Shown: positions 39,801 through 51,800 of the stretch, piece after piece
How the letters are laid out: the number at the start of each line of letters is the position of its first letter
How positions within the stretch are numbered: the first letter of the stretch is position 1
DNA from: Isochrysis galbana
Taxonomy: Eukaryota; Haptophyta; Isochrysidales; Isochrysidaceae
Length of the DNA: 64,000 nucleotides
Direction: 5' to 3'
Assembly (NCBI GenBank): GCA_018136815.1
Contig: CM030945.1
Coordinates: 966,605-1,030,604 of the forward strand
The notes under the pieces: model-generated
The model's database searches: none
What the model was told of the DNA's origin: nothing
The model's input: only the letters and a program-made list of their open reading frames with translations
Position numbers and translations under genes: made by a program

Positions 39801-42800
39801 AGCTCGCGCGAGTCTTTGGTGGGATCCGATATAGGTGTCTTTATTGGGATAGCGGCAGCTGATTGGACAGACGTCGTGCGTGCCTCACACCTGGCTTCGA
39901 GTGTTTATGCGGCGACGGGGAGCAGCCACTCGATCGCCTCCGGCCGAATATCCTTCGTGTTAGGAATACAAGGTCCGTGTGTCTCTTATGACACCGCCTG
40001 CTCCGCTGCCTTGGTCGCCACTCACGCTGCGTGGCGCGCGCAGCAGCTGGAGGAGTGCACTTCCTCCCTCGTTGGCGGCGTCTCGATGATGCTGCTGCCA
40101 CATGTCTCCATGACCTTCGCAATGGCCGGAATGCTCTCGCCTCGCGGTCGGTGTCATACGTTCGACTCGCGTGCTGACGGGTATGCTCGCGGAGAAGCGT
40201 GTTGTGCACTTACTCTGGCATCTGGCGCGGGGTGGCCGCCATTTTGCCGCGCCGAGGTGAGACAATGCCGGGTGCGCCAGGATGGTCGCAGCGCGAGCCT
40301 CACCGCTCCCAATGGCCAGGCGCAACGCGACCTCCTCACGGCTGTCTATGCCGTGCAACTTGGCTCCGAAAGCACCATGGTGCTGGACGGAATCGAGGCA
40401 CACGGCACGGGCACACAGCTTGGGGACCCCGTCGAAGTTCGCGCGCTTGCCGCGGCCGTGCTGCGCTCACAGCCTCCGCAAACCCAATTTCTTGCAAGCA
40501 GCCTAAAGGCGAATGCGGGCCATGCGGAGCCTGCGGCGGGATTGGCTGGGCTCATTGCGCTGGAGCTGAGCCTGTTTGCAGAGTCGCAGAGACCTAACGC
40601 TCAACTGCGCGTCTTGAGTTCGCACATCCGAGAGGGCATGCGAGGAACGGCTTGCTATCTTCCCGTCCAAAGTTCTCACCTACGGAGTCATAGGACGCCA
40701 ACGCCGTCGGAACGAACGCCGCCTGGGAAACCATCGGGGTTTCTCGGGGGGGTCAGCTCGTTTGGATATAGCGGGACAATCAGCCACGCGTCGATCCAAT
40801 GTCACAGAGATGTGCAACGCGTTCAGCTTACCAAAGTGGAGTATGTGCGCCGAAGATTTCCTTGGCGAGAATCGACACATCCTCTTGCCCAGATTAGGCC
40901 GCATATCACCGAGGGCTCTTGCATCTTCCACTCACCGGCGCGCGGCGCGCTTTTTGCACTTGTGTCGGATCACATTGTGCATGGCCAAGTGATATTCCCA
41001 GCAGCTGGCTATTTGGAGATGGCGAGAGAGTGCTGTGCGCGGGTGCTTGGTGCCCCTTGGGTACAGTTGCGCCGTGTATACTTCTTGCAGCCGCTGGTGC
41101 TCGACGGCTCTCTGCAAGATGCCGTCATAAGCTGTAGTTTTGATGAGAACACCAGCCGTTTCTACGTGAGTAATAGCTCGCTCCCGCAACTCAGCAATGC
41201 TCCGGACGGCGGATCTGGGGTATCCACACATTGTACAGGGGATGCATCAGGCGCCTCCAGTCATGTTTATTTGTTTGAGGTCCCAACAGTCAGAGAGGCG
41301 TGCGATATAACCGTTGAGCCTGAGAAGCTGTATTCCTCGCTGTACTCCATTGGACTGGAATACGGACGCTCGTATCGACGGCTTCAAGTAGCGTGGGTGA
41401 CAGCTGCAGGTCAGAGTCTAGCAAGACTCGCACCGGGGAGGCGTATGGACGCCGACGGCACGCAGGTGCATCCTGCCGATCTGGATGCAGCTTTGCAGCT
41501 TGCTTCCCTTCTGTCGCCACGTTTGCCAACTACGCTGCAGCTCCCGTTTACCGTCGCCAGCGCTCTCATGCGACGGGCGAGCAACAATCTTCATTCGCAA
41601 GCTGTACGACAAGGCGTAGCATCCGCGGGCATTTGGATTTGCGGCATGGATGCTGGAGGCAAGGAGGGCCTAGGAGTCGTGCTCCAAAGCTTCGAGAGCC
41701 GAAGCGTCAGTGCTGGCACTCGTGCACTTGCACGTCAGGCCACCAAAAGGCCTGATATGTATAGTACGGAATGGAGACCGATAAACGTGCCGGTTGCCGA
41801 CGAGCGTTTGCTTGCCCAAGGCGCTGTAATGAGTACGCCTTCAGGGAACACGGGCCCGTGTTCACAAGCAAAGTCCTTGCTACCTCAAGGAAGACCGCCG
41901 TGCACGATTCTCATCAATGGCGAGGACCGCGCTGCTTTGCAAGCACTAGCGTCGGCTGAGGCGGCACTCTGCTGTCTGCGTGCACAACGGAGTTCGAAGG
42001 ATGCATTCCTGCGCATGATAACAAACGCCTCTCTGCCATTCGCGCGCACATCCTCGCAACCACGACATGCTGGCGTATTCGGACTTGCGAGAAGCGCTCG
42101 CTCAGAAATGCCTACGGCATCAATCACTCATCTTGACGTATCGGAGTACTCTCGAGCGGGTGCTGTCGCACATTCTCTGGCTCTGTCCATCGCACCCGAG
42201 CCGGAAGTTTTGTGCTCGCAGCACACGTTGCTGGTAGCAAGACTTGTGACGGCGCGTGCGTCAACTTACGGACCCGTCACGCTGCACTTCGACGCACGTG
42301 GTGCCGTGGCAAACCTTCGCGTCGTCTCTCAAGCTCCACGCACCGCCGGCCTGCAAGAGGGCGAGGTCGCGCTGGGCGTCCGAGCGGTCGGTCTCAATTT
42401 CCGCGACGTCCTCAATGTCCTCGGTGCCTATCCCGGCGATCCTGGCCCTCCGGGCTCCGACTGTGCTGCAAACGTCGCCGAACTTGGTGGACGAGACGTA
42501 CGCCTGAGGTCGGGCGATTCAGTTCTTGGCCACGGCGTGGCGGCGCTGGCCTCGGAGGCACGCACCGATGCGCGGCTGGTGGCGCTATTCCGACATCCAC
42601 TAACCTTCGAGCAGGCAAGTACGCTTCCGACGACATGGAGCACTGTGCACATGGCACTGCTCGCGGCTGGACCCCGCTCGAACGAGGACGTCTTGCTACA
42701 AGCTGGCGCCGGCGGTGTTGGTCTTGCTGCGGCCGAGTACGCGCACTGGCTGTGCGCCCGTGTAGCTGTGAGCGTGGGGCGGCCGTACAAGCACTTCTAC

Positions 42801-45800
42801 GTGCGAAGCATGGGGCTTTCCCCACGGACGCTCTCGTCACGCGACGGCAGCGCGTTTGCGTTTGGCGGCTCCGTGCTTCTTTGCGCTAGGCGTGTGTGTT
42901 TCGTCTTGAACAGCTTGTCGGGAGACTTCATCGCGGGATCGCTAGCCGTCCTAGGCGAGAATGGTTTCTTTGGCGAGATTGGGAAGCGCGCTGTTTGGAG
43001 TGCGGAACGGATGCCCGTTGCGTCGCCAAGTATCACGTATCGAGCTCTCGCCCTCGACGCCGCAATGGAACAGTGCCCGTGCTGGATGAGTGGCGTGCTG
43101 CAGACACTATCGGCCCGTGCCACCCGTGACGTGGCCCATGGGCTTCCGTTTCTATGTTTCGAGCTGGATCGGAGCGTCCACGCAGCATTTCGCTGCTTGC
43201 AGAGCGGCCGCAACACGGGTAAGGTCGTCGTGCGCATTCCAAGCACAGCAGTCGTATCGGCTCAATGCACACACCTGCTCACGGGCGGCACCGGCGGTCT
43301 TGGTTTGCTGACGGGCATTTGGCTAGGCGAGAATGGTGCCGTGAAGGTCTTGTTGTCGTCACGGAGTGGCCAGCTAGCTAAGATGGAGGCTTCTCGACTC
43401 ACTGGGCTGCGCACGTGCGGATACTGCGTGCTTCAGTGCGATACTAGCGACACGAGTGACATGCGTCGTGCCTTTGGGTGCGCCGCCGCCGACGCCGGCT
43501 CACGCATCCGTGGCCTGTGGCATGCGGCAGGGGTGCTCTCCGACGGGCTGCTGAGCACGCAAACGGCGCGCACACTCCGGTGCGTGTATGCGCCCAAGGC
43601 CTACGGCTCGTGGACCTTGCAGCAAGCAAGTGCTCCCGCCGTGCTCGATGCATTCGTTACATTCTCCTCGGTCGCCGCGCTCCTCGGAGGGGCCGGGCAG
43701 TCCAACTACGCGGCGGCAAACTGTTGCCTCGACTCTCTATGCTGCCATCGAGTGGTGCGCGGACAGGCCGGCTCCAGCGTGCAGTGGGGTCCGTGGGCGG
43801 ACGTGGGCATGGCAGCGGGCGGCGCTATCCACGTTCGTATGCAGGCTGGCGGGATAGGCTTGTTGAGTCCAGCCGAGGGCGTGCACGCATGGCGATCTTG
43901 TCTTCGACCAAGCGGCCTCGCGGTGTGTGCCTTGGTCGCCGTCGACTGGGCACGCTTCTTTGGTCTTGCGACCCATAGATTACCGCTGCTTGCGTCAATT
44001 GCCCCAGAACAAAGCATCACGAGCAAGTCCATGTCGGTTCTCAGCGAACCGAAGCAATCTGGCGTCACGATTGCAGACGTGCTTGAGGCAATGCGAAGGA
44101 CGTCTGGAGTGAGAATCGAAGCCGACGCACCGTTGATGGAATGCGGCCTAGATTCGTTGGGCGTAGTCGAGCTTGGCAATGAACTACAACGATTAGCCGG
44201 TCGTAGCTTGCCGAGCACCCTCATCTTCGATTTTCCTACCGCACGTCTGCTTGCTAGTCATCTTGACGCAAAGCCTGATTTGGCACATTACGAGGTGCGG
44301 ACAGCGAGCGGCTCGCCCTCATTGGAGCACGTCATTTTCATAGGCCTCGAAGCATCACTGCCCGGCAGCGCAGTCTCTGTGGACGCAGTGCAACGAGTAC
44401 TGGCTTGTGGTGCTGATCTTGTCACCGAAGTTCCTGTGAACCGATGGCCGTTAGCTCCTCATCATCGCCGAGGAGATGTCATCGCGCAGCGCGTCCGCCA
44501 CGGGGCATTCCTTTTCGACGTAGAAAACTTCGATCACTCAGGCTTTGGTATTTCGCCCGGGGAGGTTTCTTCTATGGATCCACAACAACGTTTGCTATTG
44601 GAGCGTGGATATGGAGCACTTCACGCGGCAGGGCTCCGGCGAAGTGAGCTGGTGGGTTCCTTGACTGGAGTATTTGTCGCAATCGCAGCTGCAGACTGGA
44701 CGGCGAAGCTGCGATCTTCTCCCGCCGCCCAGAGTGTCTTTGCAGCCACCGGTAGCAGTCACTCTATTGCCTCGGGGCGCATCTCCTTCGTGCTCGGGCT
44801 GCAAGGCCCATGCGCATCGTTTGACACAGCTTGTTCGGCCACCTTGGTGGCGTCCCACTCCGCACTGCGTTCACTCCAACTGTGCGAGTGCCACGCTGCA
44901 GTATTATCGGGCGTTAGCTTGATGCTCTTGCCAACCGTCTCCTGGACTTTCGGAAGGGCTGGGATGCTTTCGACTAACGGACGTTGCTTTACGTTTGATG
45001 GCCGCGCTGACGGGTACGCCCGCGGTGAAGCATGTTGCGCCTTCGCACTGAGGCCGGGGAGTTATCAAAGCAGTGGTCAAGCAGGCATCGCCGGAAGCTG
45101 CGTTCGCCAAGACGGCAAAAGCGCCAGTTTGACTGCACCGAATGGGCAAGCTCAACAAGCGATGCTTCGAGCGGCTCACGAGGATGCCGCGAATGGTATT
45201 CCGCCAATATTTGAGTCTCATGGAACTGGCACCGCCCTCGGCGATCCGATCGAGGCGCGCTCGCTAAGTTCGGTACTTTCCGATGCGCGGATCGCAAGAC
45301 TTGTGGGCGGTATGAAGGCCAACGTTGGCCATTCTGAGCCTGCCGCCGGCGGTTCAGGACTGCTGAGTCTTTTGGCCTTATGTCGAGGCGAGAACGCACC
45401 TAATGCCCAGCTGCGCCTCCTCAATGGTCACGTTGCAACGGCCATCGACCGGAACTTTGCTTTGCCCAGTCAACTCACCTCGCATAGAGCCACTCTTTCC
45501 GGGGTCAGTTCTTTCGGGTACAGCGGGACAATCGCACACACTGTGCTGTCGGCTGTCGCCCGGTCGATCGTTGGAGCAGGGGATGGCGAGCGTTGGAGAA
45601 CTATGTCAGTGTTCTCTAGACGGAAGATTAGTCCCCGTATCGCTTCCTCGTCGACAACTCTAGCAGGTCTAGGTGTTCACGACATATTGGACAGTCTTCA
45701 GAAAACCCTTGGGGTCGGTGTGGATGCGGATGTCCCCTTGATGGATGCAGGCTTGGACTCTTTGGGTGCTGTAGAGCTTGGCAATCAACTTCAGCAGCGG

Positions 45801-48800
45801 GTGGGCGACAAGCTCCAACTGCCAACAACTCTGGTGTTTGATTATCCTACCGCTCGCCAGCTTTCGCAGTTCTTCGAAGTCGCGTTGATGAGCTCCGACG
45901 CGCATGCTATGAGTGAGACTTGGGAGCCTGTGGCACCGAAGCTCGATGACAGACCCAGCACCCCGTCGGAGGCACCATGCTTAGGCCATCTCATCCCTGC
46001 TTTGGCGAGTGGATGGAGTGCCCTACTTCCTGGCGGGGCCACCTCTTGCCATGATCTACGCAATTTGATTGCAAGCGGCGCCAACTTAGTGGGTGTCGTT
46101 CCTGCAGATCGCTGGCACAGCCCTTGTGCTCAATCGGAGAGTGATGTTGACGGGCCTTTGCACCGTACACGACACGGCGGCTTTCTCGCGGATATTACCC
46201 TCTTTGACAACGTCTTTTTTGGCCTTGCTCCAGCGGAGGCCGCGGCGATGGACCCACAACAGCGCTTGCTACTTGAACGGAGTTATGACGCACTTAATGC
46301 AGCAAATTTTTGCAAAGCAACACTGCTCGACAGTCTCACTGGCGTCTTCATCGGTATTGCTGCCACGGATTGGGCGGAGGTGCTTCGCACTACTCCTCTC
46401 GGCGGCACCGTCTATGCTGCGACAGGCAGTAGCCATTCCGTCGCCTCAGGCCGCGTCTCTTTCGCATTGGGTCTCCAAGGGCCTTGCATCTCCTACGACA
46501 CGGCGTGTTCTGCAGCTCTTGTTGCTAGCCATGCAGCTATGCGCGCAGTGCAGAGGAGTGAGTGTGTCTCTGCTTTGATTGCTGGCGTGAGTGTTATGCT
46601 ACTACCTGGCGTATCCACGACGTTTGCTACAGCAGGCATGCTCTCACATGTTGGGCGCTGTCATACCTTCGATGCGCGAGCGGACGGCTATGTTCGAGCC
46701 GAGGCCTGTTGTACTGGAGCATTGCGCTCAAGAGAAGAGATTGCGCTAGATTGTGCTTTGCTGATGGGTGGAAGCGTGCGCCAGGATGGCAAGAGCGCAA
46801 GCCTTACGGCTCCGAACGGGCAAGCGCAGCAAGCTCTCATCCAGGCAGCTCTCATTGATGCTCAAACTCTACCGGACGATCTGTGCGCCATCGAAGCCCA
46901 CGGCACGGGCACCGCGCTGGGCGATCCCGTCGAAATACGGTCGCTCGTCGCATCCATTATCGGATGTGGTGGGGTGCCCGAGCTGCCCCTTGTTGGCAGC
47001 ATAAAGGCGAATGCGGGACATGCGGAGCCCGCAGCCGGTGCGTCTGCACTTGTTTGTCTCGCCTACAGTCTGCGCATGGGAGAAGCAGGTCCAAATGCTC
47101 AGCTTCGAGTTCTCAACCCGCATATAGCTTCCGCGCACAGAATGTCAGCTGCCGCTCTTGCCGTACAAATTGCGCCGCTTGCACCGCCTTGCACGTCTCA
47201 CTGGGATAATCTCACTGGCGGGGTGAGTTCATTTGGATACAGCGGTACACTCGCACATCAGCTGCTCTGTCTAAACTCTTCACAAATGCGGGTTCAGCGC
47301 CCGAGCGTGTCCTCGCCCGACATGGACGGGCGACGACTGCGCCACAAGCTTCGCCATTTTCCTTGCCACGATTTGGCGCATCCCTTCTTATCGAGGCGCC
47401 ATGCATTCCCTAAGAGCACTGAATCCTATACGTTCGAGACCCCCGTCGGCGGTGCGCTGTTTGCGCTCGTCGGCGACCACGTGATTCTTGGGCATGTGGT
47501 GTTCCCCGCATCGGCATACCTGGAAACGGCCCATGCAGCAAGGGTCTTCGTAACGGGGGAACTCCAATCTGGACTCGCGAAGGTATCCTTTCGCGCACCT
47601 CTTCGGCTATGCAACCAAGATACGTCCTGGCTTTGCTGCACCATAGCGGCGACTAATTTGGCCTTCACAATCGAGAGCATGGACGGAGACCAAAAGGCGG
47701 CTCGTACAATGCATTGTGCCGGTTCTCTTTCGCGGCCATCCTGTCGGCGAGAACCTCGTGTTGTATCGCTACGCCAAAGTTGTTCAGCTAGCTTTGACAT
47801 GGCCACACTATATGCTACATTACATGCCGCTGGGCTGCAGTACGGTAACGACTATCGTGCCTTGCAGATGGCTCTCCGTCTTGCGGATTCAACCGCCGCT
47901 ATTGGCTATACCCGTCGACGCAAGCGCTGGCAAGGAACGGAGGTACACCCTGCAGACCTGGACGCATCTTTCCAATTGACGGCGTTGCCGACGGCGTCGA
48001 CACGCCTTCGCCTGCCATTTGCCCTACATCATTGCTTCTACTCTCAAGCACATGGCCCTCTATGGCTAGTCGCGCGTTGCGGACCCGATGGTTCGTCACA
48101 GATTGTACTTGAAAGCCGCAGATTGAATCTTCTCGTAACTGTCGACGGTTTCCAAACACGCGAGCTATATACTGAGGCTAAGCGAGGCTCACGGCATGCC
48201 GCGATGTATTTTACTCGTTGGATGCAGGTGGAGTTTCCCCTTGATCATCAAGATGGTGCTCTTGGTAAAATGCTCGTCGTCTCAGCTTCAGGCGGCTTGG
48301 AAGTGCGGGAGTCCTCCGAAGGTCGATTGCCACCTATCGGAGTGCATGTCGCGATCGACAGCGGCGTCACACATCCTCACATCTCTCCTTTGCCGTCACT
48401 TACTGTTGCTCAGCGAAGCGTCTGCTCTTACACGTCGAGCACACTTCCTCGGCTTGTTTTCTTGAGCGCCGGAGCGTATGCCGTCACACCGATGTCCGCG
48501 AACTGCCCCGTGAGAGGCGGTGTGCTTGGTTTCGTACGGTCGGCACGGTCCGAAAGCCTCGACAACAACTTGGCTACCTGTGACCTTCATTCTAGAGGGT
48601 GGGCCGACATGACGTCTCGCTTATCATGGGCGGCCGCGTTCTTTCCGTCAGCAGAGCCAGAGTCGGCAATCCGTGATGGTGCTCGAGTTGTGCCAAGACT
48701 TTGTACAGCTCCTCTATCAACGATTGGTCCAGTGTCTTTGCACTTCGACGCACGTGGTGCCGTGGCAAACCTTCGCGTCGTCTCTCAAGCTCCACGCACC

Positions 48801-51800
48801 GCCGGCCTGCAAGAGGGCGAGGTCGCGCTGGGCGTCCGAGCGGTCGGTCTCAATTTCCGCGACGTCCTCAATGTCCTCGGTGCCTATCCCGGCGATCCTG
48901 GCCCTCCGGGCTCCGACTGTGCTGCAAACGTCGCCGAACTTGGTGGACGAGACGTACGCCTGAGGTCGGGCGATTCAGTTCTTGGCCACGGCGTGGCGGC
49001 GCTGGCCTCGGAGGCACGCACCGATGCGCGGCTGGTGGCGCTATTCCGACATCCACTAACCTTCGAGCAGGCAAGTACGCTTCCGACGACATGGAGCACT
49101 GTGCACATGGCACTGCTCGCGGCTGGACCCCGCTCGAACGAGGACGTCTTGCTACAAGCTGGCGCCGGCGGTGTTGGTCTTGCTGCGGCCGAGTACGCGC
49201 ACTGGCTGTGCGCCCGTGTAGCTGTGAGCGTGGGGCGGCCGTACAAGCACTTCTACGTGCGAAGCATGGGGCTTTCCCCACGGACGCTCTCGTCACGCGA
49301 CGGCAGCGCGTTTGCGTTTGGCGGCTCCGTGCTTCTTTGCGCTAGGCGTGTGTGTTTCGTCTTGAACAGCTTGTCGGGAGACTTCATCGCGGGATCGCTA
49401 GCCGTCCTAGGCGAGAATGGTTTCTTTGGCGAGATTGGGAAGCGCGCTGTTTGGAGTGCGGAACGGATGCCCGTTGCGTCGCCAAGTATCACGTATCGAG
49501 CTCTCGCCCTCGACGCCGCAATGGAACAGTGCCCGTGCTGGATGAGTGGCGTGCTGCAGACACTATCGGCCCGTGCCACCCGTGACGTGGCCCATGGGCT
49601 TCCGTTTCTATGTTTCGAGCTGGATCGGAGCGTCCACGCAGCATTTCGCTGCTTGCAGAGCGGCCGCAACACGGGTAAGGTCGTCGTGCGCATTCCAAGC
49701 ACAGCAGTCGTATCGGCTCAATGCACACACCTGCTCACGGGCGGCACCGGCGGTCTTGGTTTGCTGACGGGCATTTGGCTAGGCGAGAATGGTGCCGTGA
49801 AGGTCTTGTTGTCGTCACGGAGTGGCCAGCTAGCTAAGATGGAGGCTTCTCGACTCACTGGGCTGCGCACGTGCGGATACTGCGTGCTTCAGTGCGATAC
49901 TAGCGACACGAGTGACATGCGTCGTGCCTTTGGGTGCGCCGCCGCCGACGCCGGCTCACGCATCCGTGGCCTGTGGCATGCGGCAGGGGTGCTCTCCGAC
50001 GGGCTGCTGAGCACGCAAACGGCGCGCACACTCCGGTGCGTGTATGCGCCCAAGGCCTACGGCTCGTGGACCTTGCAGCAAGCAAGTGCTCCCGCCGTGC
50101 TCGATGCATTCGTTACATTCTCCTCGGTCGCCGCGCTCCTCGGAGGGGCCGGGCAGTCCAACTACGCGGCGGCAAACTGTTGCCTCGACTCTCTATGCTG
50201 CCATCGAGTGGTGCGCGGACAGGCCGGCTCCAGCGTGCAGTGGGGTCCGTGGGCGGACGTGGGCATGGCAGCGGGCGGCGCTATCCACGTTCGTATGCAG
50301 GCTGGCGGGATAGGCTTGTTGAGTCCAGCCGAGGGCGTGCACGCATGGCGATCTTGTCTTCGACCAAGCGGCCTCGCGGTGTGTGCCTTGGTCGCCGTCG
50401 ACTGGGCACGCTTCTTCGATGCATTCCCGCGGGCAGACATCCAGCCATTCCTCGACGGTATGAGGCAGCAGAACCATACGATGAAACATTTGCCTTCGGC
50501 CCCACGACACTCTCAGGTCAACGGTATCTCCTTACCTGAGATCATGAGCACCCTACGGCACACTATCGGTCCACATGTAGATGAAGATAGTCCCTTGATG
50601 GACGCTGGCCTTGATTCTCTCGGCGCCGTGGAACTCGGAAACCAATTGCAGCAAAAGTCAGGCTTGAGTTCGCTTCCAACTACTCTAGTCCTAGATTTTC
50701 CCACGGGGCGTCAATTGGCTGCGTATTTTGAAGCCACTGCTAGTGGAGGCGCAACGCAAGGCGAGACCGCGGAGATTTTTGTGCAAGGTCTATCCGAAGC
50801 AGGGGTCCGGGCTAGTGAGTGTCATGCACATGGTTGGAGCGCGGATCTTCCAGCCGGGTGCAGCACACTTCTTATGATTGAAAGCTTAGTCCGGCAAGGA
50901 GCAGACGCTGTTGCAAGCATTCCAAATGGACGATGGGAAGTCGATAGCACACTGAGAGAATCCGTCGCTGCGTCCCATGGCGGCTTCCTAGCACGATTGG
51001 AATGTTTCGATAACACCGCTTTTGGTGTTTCTGGCGTGGAAGCGGCGGTCATGGATCCGCAGCAACGGCTTCTATTAGAACACGGGTATGCAGCGCTCCA
51101 CGCTGCTGGCTCATCTCGCAGCGTCCTACTGGGTCAAAACATCGGCGTATTTGTTGGCATCGCCGCCGCAGACTGGGCAGAAGTGTTGCGTGCTTCGCAA
51201 TCGGCTCGAAGTGTGTACGCTGCGACGGGTGCAAGTCACTCAATCGCATCGGGCAGGCTCTCATACTTCCTAGGAATTCACGGTCCATGCGCGTCGTATG
51301 ACACCGCGTGCTCTTCTGCGTTGGTAGCCGGACATGCCGCCATAACATGTGTTCATCAAGGCGTAAGCGATGGGGCTCTCTTGGCTGGAGTGAGTGTGAT
51401 GTTGCTACCTGGTGTCTCGATCACGTTCGCCCGTGCAGGCATGCTCTCCATTCGAGGCCGGAGCCAAAGCTTTGATGAGAGAGCCGATGGATACGCGCGA
51501 AGCGAAGCATGCCTTGCTGTAGCCTTGCAACCCTCGCTCGCCTCTTTGGGCTCGTTCAATCTGCTCGGGGGATCCGTTCGTCAAGATGGGAGGGGCGCCA
51601 GCTTGACCGCACCCAACGGTCAGGCGCAACGCTTGTTATTCGTCTCTTCAATGGCTCAAGCCGTCGTCGAGCCGAGTGAATTGAGGCTTGCCGAGGCACA
51701 AGCAAATGGAACAACGTTGGGAGATCCGATTGAAGTTCGGTCCTTTGCGTCGGCCGTGTTGCGGTTTCGCGGCGTCGATGATGCCTTGGTGATCGGGAGC

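Noticed and set aside
40860-42260. Possible acyltransferase domain after KS1
   Set aside because: No GHSxG-type active site; the region reads as dehydratase followed by a structural ketoreductase-like part.
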